Assembly: GCF_016654015.1 (NCBI RefSeq)
Contig: NZ_JAEPWM010000005.1
Coordinates: 1 to 64,000, forward strand
Reading direction: 5' to 3'
Length of the DNA: 64,000 nt
Source of the DNA: Ramlibacter ginsenosidimutans
Lineage (GTDB): Bacteria; Pseudomonadota; Gammaproteobacteria; Burkholderiales; Burkholderiaceae_C
Positions 1 to 7,552 of the stretch are shown here, one piece after another (the first letter of the stretch is position 1; every line of letters begins with the position of its first letter). The notes beneath the pieces are model-generated. The model saw only the letters and a list, made by a program, of their open reading frames with translations. It was not told the origin of the DNA and ran no database searches. The position numbers and the translations under genes are program-made.

Positions 1-108
1 AGTCAGGACCAGCTCGATGCTGTGGCCGACAGGCTCAACACCCGTCCACGCAAGACCCTTGGCTATAGCACCCCGGCCGATACACTAGCCAAGGCACTGT
101 TGCGGTGA
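1..108 (+). CDS. IS30-family transposase, C-terminal fragment cut by window edge
   Basis: The open frame enters from the left edge and stops with TGA at 106-108, giving 35 residues. It contains NTRPRKTLGYSTPAD, which resembles the C-terminal end of IS30-family transposases (usual form RPRKTLGFKTPAE). The catalytic DDE core would lie to the left of the window. Only this tail is visible, so whether the element is intact cannot be judged. Confidence 0.8.
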   Translation, partial: SQDQLDAVADRLNTRPRKTLGYSTPADTLAKALLR

Positions 109-123
109 CCGGTTGAATCCGCC
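1..123 (+). mobile_element. Right end of an IS30-type insertion sequence (approximate)
   Basis: The transposase stop at 108 is followed by a short stretch (about 97-123, GGTGACCGGTTGAATCC) of the kind seen at IS30 right ends. From about 125 the sequence matches the interior of a family B intergenic repeat whose left part is missing. I infer that the element inserted into, or beside, that repeat. The exact boundary and the terminal repeat cannot be confirmed because the left end is outside the window. Confidence 0.5.
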
Positions 124-124
124 T

Positions 125-331
125 CGCAAAGGTTTCGCAGAAGACGCAAAAGGACTTCCATGGAAGGATGAAGGCGGACAGCCGCACGCAAAGCGTGTCC
201 GTTTCACCCATGGCCCTCGCCGAGCCCGGACGCAAAGGTCGCAAATGTTTCGCGAAAGAGCGAAAGGACTTCCATTTGGAGAATGTCTTTTCTGCGTCCT
301 TGGCTGTTTCCTTTTGCGCCCTCTGCGTTCG
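125..331. repeat. Family B intergenic repeat (CGCAAAGG / CGCAGAGG type), compound copy
   Basis: Two direct units, 125-162 and about 229-275, share the pattern CGCAAAGGT..TTTCGC..GACTTCCAT. The second unit is followed by its inverted counterpart at about 288-331 (TTCTGCGTCCTTGG, GCGCCCTCTGCG), so 229-331 can fold into a long imperfect hairpin. The same family occurs at 10149-10266. It fills most of the 359-bp gap before the first complete gene; I see no gene in it. Confidence 0.7.
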
Positions 332-467
332 TTTTCTGTTCCCGCCTCTCTCATATCGTGAGACGACCTTTCATGTTGCAGCGCAACAGAAGGGCGCTTT
401 TTCCCTATGATGGAACCATCGCCTTGGCCTCGCGCCACGTGCCCCGGTTATCAACTCTGGAGAAAGC

Positions 468-1544
468 ATGTCGTCCATCCTGATCCTCGGGGCCTCGTAT
501 GGCTCCTTGCTCGCGACCCGCCTCGCCATGGCCGGGCACCAGGTTTGCCTGGTGTGCACGCCCGGCACGGCCGACCTGATCAACACCGAGGGAACGCGCG
601 TGCGCTTTCCGGTGCGCGGCCGTGACGCACTGGTCGAGGTCGACAGCCGCAAGCTGCCGGGTTCGGTGCGTGCGGCCGCTCCCGCTGCCGTGCAGCCGGC
701 GAACTTCGATCTCGCGGTGCTCGCCATGCAGGAGTCGCATTACGGCGAAGCGGGCGTGCGGCAGCTGATCGAGCGCCTCGCGCGTGCGCGCACGCCGTCG
801 CTCGCCATCATGAACATGCCGCCCTTGCCGTACCTGCGGCGCATCGACGGTCTGGACGTGGCCGCGCTGGAGCCGTGCTTCACGGACGCTCGCGTGTGGG
901 AAGCGTTCGAGCCGGGCCTGGTGTCGCTCGCCAGTCCCGATCCGCAGGCCTTCCGTCCCGCCGGCGAGGCGAAGAACGTGCTGCAGGTCGGGCTGCCCAC
1001 CAACTTCAAATGCGCGCCCTTCGCCAGCGAGCCGCACACTGCGTTGCTGCGCCGGCTGGAAGCCGACATCGAGGCGGCGCGCTACGAGGACGGCGGCGAA
1101 GCGCTCGAGCTGCCGGTGAAGCTCAAGGTGCACGACTCGCTGTTCGTCCCGTTCGCGAAGTGGCCGATGCTGATGACGGGCAACTACCGCTGCATCGGCG
1201 ACGACGGCGACGTGAACCCGATCGCGCACGCCGTGCACGACGACATCGAGCTGTCCCGCGCCACCTATGGCTGGGTGTCCGACCTGTGCCTGTCGCTGGG
1301 CGCGCAGCCGCAGGACCTGGTGCCGTTCGAGAAGTACGCCACGGCGGCGCGCTCGCTGCAGAAGCCTTCGTCGGTGGCGCGTGCGCTCGCGTCCGGCGCC
1401 ACGCAGATCGAGCGCGTGGACCTGCTCGTGCAGTCCATCGCGCGGCAGCAGGGCTTCGCACATGCTTCGGTGGACGCCGTGGTGGAGCGAGTGGATGCGG
1501 CGCTGCGCCGGAATGCGCAGGCGCTGGAGAAGCAGGCGGCCTGA
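468..1544 (+). CDS. Ketopantoate reductase-like (ApbA/PanE N-terminal fold) NAD(P)-binding protein
   Basis: This 358-residue protein opens with a Rossmann signature (ILILGASYGSLLATRLAMAGH) followed by the beta-alpha-beta pattern of the ApbA/PanE family. PanE reduces 2-ketopantoate in pantothenate synthesis. This protein is longer than PanE (about 300 residues), and I do not see the usual C-terminal motif, so it is better treated as a family relative of unknown substrate. The ATG follows GGAGAAAGC. It stands alone, with repeats upstream and a strong hairpin terminator 25 nt after the stop. Confidence 0.7.
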   Translation: MSSILILGASYGSLLATRLAMAGHQVCLVCTPGTADLINTEGTRVRFPVRGRDALVEVDSRKLPGSVRAAAPAAVQPANFDLAVLAMQESHYGEAGVRQLIERLARARTPSLAIMNMPPLPYLRRIDGLDVAALEPCFTDARVWEAFEPGLVSLASPDPQAFRPAGEAKNVLQVGLPTNFKCAPFASEPHTALLRRLEADIEAARYEDGGEALELPVKLKVHDSLFVPFAKWPMLMTGNYRCIGDDGDVNPIAHAVHDDIELSRATYGWVSDLCLSLGAQPQDLVPFEKYATAARSLQKPSSVARALASGATQIERVDLLVQSIARQQGFAHASVDAVVERVDAALRRNAQALEKQAA

Positions 1545-1568
1545 GCGGAGCCGTCTCGCGGATGGAAG

Positions 1569-1597
1569 AGGCCGGCGCGCGCCGGCCTTTTCTTTTC
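1569..1597 (+). terminator. Rho-independent terminator after the ketopantoate reductase-like gene
   Basis: A 20-nt perfect palindrome (AGGCCGGCGC/GCGCCGGCCT, 1569-1588) is followed by TTTCTTTTCC. A G/C stem followed by a T-rich tract is the classical intrinsic terminator layout. Confidence 0.85.
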
Positions 1598-1653
1598 CTG
1601 CATTGCCGGTGTCTGCGTCGCGCAAAGAGGCGCCCTCTTCGGAGACCTGGGGG

Positions 1654-1770
1654 CGTCGCGGCAGGCGGCGTGCGGTGCAGGCCCGCTGGGCATCGGTCGG
1701 CGGCTGCGCGCGCCGGCTTCCAGGCGATGCCCTTCATGCCGGCCTGCACCGCACGCCGCCTGCCGCGACG
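1654..1770. repeat. 117-bp element with 30-bp perfect inverted terminal arms
   Basis: The 30 nt at 1654-1683 are the exact reverse complement of 1741-1770. Just inside, GGGCATCG (1688-1695) pairs with CGATGCCC (1725-1732), giving a second stem. Pairing ends abruptly at both outer edges and no flanking target duplication is obvious. It lies between a terminator and a family A palindrome and encodes nothing recognisable. It could be a small non-autonomous element or a structured RNA. Confidence 0.8.
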
Positions 1771-1817
1771 ATGGACAGTCGGGCCCCTGCGGAAAGAAGA
1801 CGGGGCGACAGGGCTCT

Positions 1818-1905
1818 CGTAGGCTGGCGGTGAGCATCGCGAACCCCAGCGATCCAGCGTAGCGCAGCAAGCTGGGGTTCGCCTGCGGCTCACCACCAGC
1901 CTACG
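1818..1905. repeat. Family A palindrome, copy 1
   Basis: An 88-bp element runs from CGTAGGCTGGCGGTGAGC to GCTCACCACCAGCCTACG with GCGAACCCCAGC and GCTGGGGTTCGC as inner arms around a loop of about 20 nt. It is intergenic, between 1544 and 2040. The same design recurs six more times in this window. Confidence 0.85.
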
Positions 1906-2039
1906 GTTTCCGCTTCGACCGCCGCAACACTGTTTCCCATGCTGGTCCGGGCCGGAGGGGCGCCGCTGCCGCGCGCCAGCGGCGACAATGCGCAGCTTGC
2001 GCTTCCCGTCGGAGCGGCGCATCCAGCGAAGGAGATCCC

Positions 2040-2936
2040 GTGGACAGCAACACAGTCGCCCTGATCGGGCTGGGTGCGATGGGTCGGGGCATGGCGGCAA
2101 GCCTGCGCCGCAAGGGGCACGCGCTGCGCGTGTGCGATGCGCGGCCCGGCGTGGCGCAAGCCTTCGCCGCGGAGGGCGGCGTGGCCTGCGCGACGCCGGC
2201 GGATGCGGCCGAGGGCTGCGCCGTCGTGGTGTCGGTGGTCGTCAACGCGCAGCAGACCGAGGACGTCCTGTTCGGCGAGCACGGCGCGGCAGCGCGGATG
2301 GCGCCGGGGACCGTGTTCGTGATGTGTTCGACGGTAGACCCGGTCTGGTCCGCCGGCATGGAGCGGCGCCTCGCCGACCTCGGCTTGCTGTACCTCGATG
2401 CACCGATTTCCGGCGGCGCCGCGAAAGCCGCGAGCGGCGAGATCACCGTGATGGCGGCGGGTGCACCGGCCGCTTTCTCTGTGGCCGGACCGGTGCTGGA
2501 CGCGATGGCCGCGAAGGTGTACCGCCTGGGCGACCAGGCGGGCGCGGGCAGCAAGGTCAAGGTGATCAACCAGCTCCTCGCCGGCGTGCACATCGCAGCG
2601 GCCGCCGAAGCGATGGCGCTCGGCTTGCGCGAAGGCGTGGATCCGGCAGCGCTGTACGAGGTCATCACCCACAGCGCCGGCAACAGCTGGATGTTCGAGA
2701 ACCGGATGGCGCACGTGCTGGCCGGCGACTACACGCCGCTGTCGGCCGTCGACATCTTCGTGAAGGACCTCGGCATCGTGCTGGACCTGGCGCGCTCCAG
2801 CAAATTCCCGCTGCCGCTCTCGTCGACCGCGCACCAGATGTTCATGCAGGCCTCCAGCGCGGGGCTCGGGCGCGAGGACGACAGCGCGGTGATCAAGATC
2901 TTTCCGGGGATCGAACTGCCGGCCGGTCCGAAGTAG
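2040..2936 (+). CDS. 3-hydroxyisobutyrate dehydrogenase-family oxidoreductase, LtnD-like
   Basis: This 298-residue protein starts with GTG and a Rossmann motif (IGLGAMGRGMAASL). It keeps the family substrate loop (DAPISGGAAKAASG, about residues 120-133) and the catalytic-lysine helix (GAGSKVKVINQLL). The family oxidises beta-hydroxyacids using NAD(P). The segment VVSVVVNAQQTEDVLFGE is reminiscent of L-threonate dehydrogenase (LtnD), but that assignment is only suggestive without the other threonate genes. GTG is chosen because AAGGAGATCCC precedes it. The next gene is convergent. Confidence 0.85.
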   Translation: MDSNTVALIGLGAMGRGMAASLRRKGHALRVCDARPGVAQAFAAEGGVACATPADAAEGCAVVVSVVVNAQQTEDVLFGEHGAAARMAPGTVFVMCSTVDPVWSAGMERRLADLGLLYLDAPISGGAAKAASGEITVMAAGAPAAFSVAGPVLDAMAAKVYRLGDQAGAGSKVKVINQLLAGVHIAAAAEAMALGLREGVDPAALYEVITHSAGNSWMFENRMAHVLAGDYTPLSAVDIFVKDLGIVLDLARSSKFPLPLSSTAHQMFMQASSAGLGREDDSAVIKIFPGIELPAGPK

Positions 2937-3009
2937 CCGCTGCTCGTGCGCCGTTGCCGGGTCCGGCGCGGCTTGTGGCGTACAGCGCAGGCGTGCCGGG
3001 CCGCGTCGC

Positions 3010-3516
3010 CTACTCGCCTTCACAGTAGTCGACGTTGCTGTCCGCGCGGGCCACGTGCCGGAAGCCTTGCGGCCCCGTGCCATCGAGCACTGCGAACTTG
3101 CCCGAGTCCGGGTAATGGCACACCTCCGGCTGCAGCATGGTGCTGACGGCCAGCAGCCGCAGCACCGAGGTGCCGGTGTTCACGAACTGGTGTGCGGCCT
3201 CGGGGCCGCCAGGCGGGCAGGCCACCACGTCGCCCGCGCGCACGGGAAAGGTCTCGCTGCCCAAGCGCAACTGGCCCTCGCCTTCGATCACGAAGAACAT
3301 CTCCTCGTTCGCGCGGTGGCTGTGGAAGGGAAAGGCGCTCTTGCCGGGCGCGAGCTCCGTCACGTTGAAGCCCAGCTTCTTCGCGCCGAGCGGGCCGCCC
3401 AGCGGCGCCATGCGGCCACCGAAGCGCCCCGCAGGCAGTTCGCTGCCCATCCTGCGCGAGAGATCGACGAGGTCGACGTAGTTCGCATCGGCGATGTTGA
3501 GAATGGGGGCGGGCAT
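3010..3516 (-). CDS. Cupin-domain protein
   Basis: The 168-residue product carries the two cupin metal-site motifs: FHSHRANEEMFFVIEGEG (His-x-His and Glu of motif 1) and GPEAAHQFVNTG (His of motif 2), with PVRAGDVVACPPG between them. Such proteins bind a metal in a small beta-barrel and act as isomerases, dioxygenases or sensors; the substrate is not deducible. The start at MPAPILNIAD is preceded by GAAGGAGCCGC, better than an upstream ATG 48 nt earlier. It is monocistronic and convergent with the preceding dehydrogenase. Confidence 0.8.
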   Translation of the reverse strand: MPAPILNIADANYVDLVDLSRRMGSELPAGRFGGRMAPLGGPLGAKKLGFNVTELAPGKSAFPFHSHRANEEMFFVIEGEGQLRLGSETFPVRAGDVVACPPGGPEAAHQFVNTGTSVLRLLAVSTMLQPEVCHYPDSGKFAVLDGTGPQGFRHVARADSNVDYCEGE

Positions 3517-3606
3517 GCGGCTCCTTCGCTGGTCGTGCACCTGGCGAAAGAATACAGGGCCCAAGCGCGCGAGGGTGGACCCCGCACGACAGCAGCGACT
3601 GGTGCC

Positions 3607-3682
3607 CGTAGGCTGGGGTGACGCAGGAACCCCAGCGATGCGCGAGGCGCTGGGGTTCGCTCGCGCTCACCGCCAGCCTGCG
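3607..3682. repeat. Family A palindrome, copy 2 (short form)
   Basis: CGTAGGCTGGGGTGACGC..GAACCCCAGC pairs with GCTGGGGTTCGC..GCTCACCGCCAGCCTGCG. The loop is only about 10 nt. It lies between the cupin gene start and the end of the LysR gene. Confidence 0.8.
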
Positions 3683-3717
3683 AAGCGTGCGGCGAAGCCC
3701 GCCGCCCCCGGTGAGGT

Positions 3718-4644
3718 TCACTCCGGCAGCGTCGCGCCCGCGTCCCTGCGGTTCACCTCGTAGAACAGGCCGCGCAACCAGCGGTTGGCCGCGTCGTCCT
3801 GCATGCGCCGGTGCCAGTACTGCTGCACCTGGATCGTGGGCGGCTTGAACGGCAGCTCGATCGTCTTCAGCGGCACGTGGCGGCCGACCACCGTCGCGAT
3901 GTCCTGCGGCACGGTGGCGATCAGGTCGCTCCCGGGCAGCAGCGCCAGCAGGCTCATGAAGTGCGACAGCTCCAGCGTGACGTGCCGGTGCCAGCCCTTG
4001 TCTTCCAGGAAGCGGTCGAGGAAGTGCTCACGGCCGTCGGGATGCACGACGATGTGGCGCGCGGCGAGGTACTGCTTCAATGTCATGCGCGCGCCCGCGG
4101 CGTCGTTGCGGGCGCAGGCGATGCAGACGTAGGAGGTCTTGAACAGCGCCTGCTGGAAGTAGCCGGCTTTCTGCAGGTCGGGGAAGAAGCCCACCGCGAG
4201 TTCCGCATCGCCCGCTTCCAGCGCCGCCGCCGCAGCTTCGCGCGGCTTGGAGACAGCCTGCAACTTCACGTGCGGCGCCTCGTGGCGCAGCCGGCGCAGC
4301 ACGCCGGGCAGGAAGGCGACCTCGCCGATGTCCGGCATCAGGATCGCGAAGCTGCGCTGCGCGCTCGCGGGCTCGAAGCCGGCGGGCTGCAGGATTTCCG
4401 CGCGGATGGTGTCCACCACGCGGCGCACGGCTGGTGCGAGCTCCAGCGCCCGCGGCGTAGGCTCCATCTGAGCGCCGGCGCGCACGAACAGGGCGTCGTC
4501 GAACTGCGAGCGCAGCCGCGCGAGCGCCGCGCTGGTCGCCGGCTGGCTCAGGCCGATCGCTTCGGCCGTGCGGTTCACGCTCCGGTGCCGCGCCATCGCG
4601 TCGAACACGACGAGCAGGTTCAGGTCGACCTCGCGAATATCCAT
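3718..4644 (-). CDS. LysR-family regulator of the adjacent aromatic operon
   Basis: The 308-residue protein has an N-terminal winged helix (about residues 8-65, with NRTAEAIGLSQPATSAALARLR) and a C-terminal inducer-binding domain with FPDL, HFMSLLALLP and LIATVP segments, typical of the NodD/NahR/LinR branch. It is divergent from the operon starting at 4723, with 78 bp between the starts, and so probably activates that operon in response to an aromatic compound or intermediate. It resembles the LysR protein at 52279-53199. Start chosen: MDIREVDLNL. Confidence 0.9.
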   Translation of the reverse strand: MDIREVDLNLLVVFDAMARHRSVNRTAEAIGLSQPATSAALARLRSQFDDALFVRAGAQMEPTPRALELAPAVRRVVDTIRAEILQPAGFEPASAQRSFAILMPDIGEVAFLPGVLRRLRHEAPHVKLQAVSKPREAAAAALEAGDAELAVGFFPDLQKAGYFQQALFKTSYVCIACARNDAAGARMTLKQYLAARHIVVHPDGREHFLDRFLEDKGWHRHVTLELSHFMSLLALLPGSDLIATVPQDIATVVGRHVPLKTIELPFKPPTIQVQQYWHRRMQDDAANRWLRGLFYEVNRRDAGATLPE

Positions 4645-4648
4645 GGCA

Positions 4649-4665
4649 TGGATTCTATGTATCCA
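4649..4665. promoter_or_regulatory. Candidate LysR operator between divergent genes
   Basis: TGGAT-N7-ATCCA is a perfect inverted repeat containing two T-N11-A matches, the core of LysR sites. It sits just upstream of the LysR start (4644) and about 60 bp from the operon start (4723), where an autorepression/activation site is expected. Confidence 0.5.
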
Positions 4666-4722
4666 CGGCATCGGCTGTTCAGATAAGCCGGCGCTGCCTA
4701 GCATGCGCTCCGGAGACAGACA

Positions 4723-5763
4723 TTGAGCCAGCACAAACATCATCCCGGCTGCGCCTGCGGCATCGACGCGCACGCCCACGTGGTGCCGGAGAACTTCCCG
4801 GCCTACATGGGCAGCAAGGCGCCGGCCGACTGGCCGGCCATGGCGGCCGCGCAGGCCTGCCACCGCAACGTGATGATTTCGGGCAAGGTGTACCGCACCG
4901 TCTCCGACCGCTGCTGGGACACGGCCAAGCGCATCGCCGACCTGCCGGAGATGGGACTCGCGCTGCAGGTCGTATCGCCGATGCCGGAGCTGCTCTCGTA
5001 CTGGATGCAGCCGGCGGACGCACAGCAGCTGCTGCGCTTCCTCAACGACCAGATCGCGGGCATGGTGGCCGAGAGCGGCGGCGCGCTCGCGGGCCTGGGC
5101 GCCGTGCCGCTGCAGGACATCGATCTTGCGATCCGCGAACTCGAATACGTGGTGAAGGTGCTGGGTTTCCCGGGCGTGGAGATCGGCAGCAACATCAACG
5201 GCGAACCGATAGGCGCGCCGAAGTTCGACCCCTTCTTCGAAGCCTGCGAGGCCCTGGGCGCCTGCGTGTTCGTGCATGCGATCCGCCCGGCGGGCATGGA
5301 CCGCCTCGTGGGACCACCCGCCTTGCAGCAGGTGCTGGCCTATCCGGGCGACGTCGGCCTGGCCGCCGCATCGGTGATCACGAGCAACCTGCTGCCGCGG
5401 CGGCCCAAGCTGCGCATCGCGTTCAGCCACGGCGGCGGCACGCTGGGCCTGCTGCTGCCGCGCCTGCAACAGGGCTGGGGCGTGTTCCCAGCGCTGAAGG
5501 AGCAGGTGAGCGAGGCGCCCGCGGAGCAGGCGCGCCGACTCTTCTACGACACGCTGGTGTTCGACGAGCACGCGCTGCGCTACCTGGTGCAGGCCTTCGG
5601 GCCCACCCAGCTGCTGGTCGGCACCGACTATCCCTTCAACTTCCATGACCGCACGCCGGTGCAGCGCATCGAGGCCGCGGGCTTCGATGCGGACACGACG
5701 GCGCTGCTGGTGCATGGCAACGCCGAGCGCTTCCTCGCCCGGCAGAAAGTGACGACCCCATGA
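4723..5763 (+). CDS. Amidohydrolase_2 (ACMSD-like) family enzyme
   Basis: This 346-residue metal-dependent TIM-barrel enzyme has the HxH motif (IDAHAHVVPE, His17 and His19), later metal/active-site segments VFVHAIRP and FSHGGG, and a terminal GTDYPF aspartate. The family includes 2-amino-3-carboxymuconate-semialdehyde decarboxylase and gamma-resorcylate decarboxylase. In this operon it probably decarboxylates an aromatic acid or a ring-cleavage product. I accept TTG as the start because GGAGACAGAC precedes it and the HxH motif lies before the next ATG. Its stop overlaps the next ATG by 4 nt. Confidence 0.85.
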   Translation: MSQHKHHPGCACGIDAHAHVVPENFPAYMGSKAPADWPAMAAAQACHRNVMISGKVYRTVSDRCWDTAKRIADLPEMGLALQVVSPMPELLSYWMQPADAQQLLRFLNDQIAGMVAESGGALAGLGAVPLQDIDLAIRELEYVVKVLGFPGVEIGSNINGEPIGAPKFDPFFEACEALGACVFVHAIRPAGMDRLVGPPALQQVLAYPGDVGLAAASVITSNLLPRRPKLRIAFSHGGGTLGLLLPRLQQGWGVFPALKEQVSEAPAEQARRLFYDTLVFDEHALRYLVQAFGPTQLLVGTDYPFNFHDRTPVQRIEAAGFDADTTALLVHGNAERFLARQKVTTP

Positions 5764-6665
5764 GTTCTCCCTGGATCGCGGGCCTGCGCAGCGTGGAGCT
5801 GTTCGTGCCCGACCTCGCCCGGGCCGAAGCCTTCTACACGCAGACCTGGCATCTCGAAGTGGCGCACCGGTCCGACGATGCGCTGTACTTGCGCGGCAGC
5901 GGCACCGACGACCACCTGCTGGCGCTGCGCCGCGGCGGCGAGGTGCCGCAGATCCGGCAGGTCACGCTGCGCGCACGCAGCCGCGAGGCGCTGGATGCGG
6001 TGCGGGCGAACGTGGTGAAGGCCGGCGGCAGGATCCTCGCCGAAGCCCACGAGCTCACGCGCAATCCTGCCGGCGGCATCGGCATCAAGTTCCAGGACCC
6101 GCACGGCCGCACTTTCCAGGTGGTGCACGGCGATGCACGCCGGCAGGAGAGCGCGCCCGTGCAGGACCGGCCGATCCGCCTCACGCACGTCGTGCTGAAC
6201 AGCCATGCCGTCGACGAGACGCAGAAGTTCCTGCAGGACGCGCTGGGCTTCCGCCTTGCGGACCGCACCGGGATCATGGCCTTCATGAACTGCGACCGCG
6301 ACCACCACACGATCGCGATCGGCATCTCCGACAACGACGCGCTGAACCACATCGCCTTCCTGATGCCGGACTTCGAGTCCGTGATGCGTGGCGGCGGCCG
6401 CATGCGCGATGCGGGCTTCCCCATCCAGTGGGGCCCCGGCCGGCATGGTCCCGGCAACAACCTCTTCAACTATTTCATCGACCCGTTCGGCGTCGTGATC
6501 GAGTACACGGCGGACGTGGAGCAGATCGACGAGCGCTACGAAGCGCATGGCCCCGATTACTGGAAGTGGCCGCCCGGCCGCGTCGACCAGTGGGGCATCT
6601 CGCCGCCGCCCTCCGACACGCTGAAGGCCGCGCAGAAGCGCGTGTTCTTCGCCCCCAACCCCTGA
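5760..6665 (+). CDS. Type I extradiol (VOC-fold) dioxygenase
   Basis: The 301-residue protein has two vicinal-oxygen-chelate modules. The second carries a complete Fe(II) triad: His143 (LTHVVLNSH), His197 (LNHIAF) and Glu248 (VVIEYT), matching catechol 2,3-dioxygenase-type enzymes. It likely opens a catecholic ring next to the diol. The ATG overlaps the previous stop (ATGA), implying translational coupling. The following genes encode an FAH-type hydrolase and a hydroxylase, which is consistent with a meta-cleavage route; the exact substrate cannot be read from sequence. Confidence 0.9.
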   Translation: MSSPWIAGLRSVELFVPDLARAEAFYTQTWHLEVAHRSDDALYLRGSGTDDHLLALRRGGEVPQIRQVTLRARSREALDAVRANVVKAGGRILAEAHELTRNPAGGIGIKFQDPHGRTFQVVHGDARRQESAPVQDRPIRLTHVVLNSHAVDETQKFLQDALGFRLADRTGIMAFMNCDRDHHTIAIGISDNDALNHIAFLMPDFESVMRGGGRMRDAGFPIQWGPGRHGPGNNLFNYFIDPFGVVIEYTADVEQIDERYEAHGPDYWKWPPGRVDQWGISPPPSDTLKAAQKRVFFAPNP

Positions 6666-6685
6666 TCCCCGACAGAGAGACGCCC

Positions 6686-7552
6686 ATGAAATTCACCACC
6701 TACCTGCGCGACGGCGCGCCCCGCCTCGCCCTGGTCGACGGCAGCGACCTGATCGACCTGAACGATGCCAACGCGAAGACGCCGTCCGACCTGCGCCTGG
6801 CGCTGAAGGCCGGCGTGGACCTGCAGGCCGCCGGCGCCGCCGCGCTGAAGGACAAGGCCAGGCGCGTGCCGCTCGGCTCCGTCACGCTGGCGCCGCTGGT
6901 GCCCGAGCCCGGCAAGATCGTGTGCCTCGGCCTCAACTACTACGACCACGCCAAGGAGGGCGGGCGCGAGAAGCCGGACTATCCCTGGTTCTTCTTCCGT
7001 GCGGCGTCCTCGCTCGTCGCGCATGGCGAGCCTGGCCTGCTGCCGCTGGTGTCGTCCAAGTTCGACTACGAGGCGGAACTCGCCGTCGTGATCGGCAAGA
7101 CCGTGCCGCGCCACACGAAGCAGGCCGACGCGCTGCAGTACGTGTTCGGCTACAGCTGCTTCAACGACATGAGCGTGCGCGACTACCAGAAGCGAACGCC
7201 GCAGTGGACCATCGGCAAGAACTTCGACGCCACCGGCGGCTTCGGCCCGCACCTGGTCACGGCCGACGAACTCGCGCCCGGTGCGACGGGCCTGCGCATC
7301 CGCTCGCTGCTCAATGGGAAGGTGATGCAGGACGCGAACACAGACGACATGATCTTCAGCGTCGCCGAGACCATCGCGCTGCTCGCCGACGTGCTGACGC
7401 TGGAGCCGGGCGACGTGATCGTGATGGGCACGCCCGCCGGCGTGGGCCAGGCGCGCACGCCGCCCGTGTGGATGAAGGCCGGCGACACGATCGTGATCGA
7501 CATCGAGAAGGTGGGGGCGCTGTCCAACCCCATCGTCGCGGAAGCAGCGTGA
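6686..7552 (+). CDS. Fumarylacetoacetate hydrolase (FAH)-family protein
   Basis: The 288-residue protein has the FAH catalytic domain from about residue 70: CLGLNYYDHAKE, a metal-binding FDYEAELAVVIG and the late GDVIVMGTPAGVG loop. FAH-family enzymes hydrolyse or isomerise ring-cleavage products (C-C hydrolase, 2-oxopent-4-enoate hydratase/isomerase types). The start follows GACAGAGAGAC. Its stop overlaps the next gene's GTG start (GTGA). In this operon it should act after the extradiol dioxygenase. Confidence 0.9.
   Translation: MKFTTYLRDGAPRLALVDGSDLIDLNDANAKTPSDLRLALKAGVDLQAAGAAALKDKARRVPLGSVTLAPLVPEPGKIVCLGLNYYDHAKEGGREKPDYPWFFFRAASSLVAHGEPGLLPLVSSKFDYEAELAVVIGKTVPRHTKQADALQYVFGYSCFNDMSVRDYQKRTPQWTIGKNFDATGGFGPHLVTADELAPGATGLRIRSLLNGKVMQDANTDDMIFSVAETIALLADVLTLEPGDVIVMGTPAGVGQARTPPVWMKAGDTIVIDIEKVGALSNPIVAEAA

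Noticed and set aside
405..1625. Long open frame antisense to the ketopantoate reductase-like gene
   Set aside because: Its translation is low-complexity Arg/Ala/His-rich, as expected opposite a GC-rich gene, with no motif. The sense frame has a Rossmann signature and an SD.
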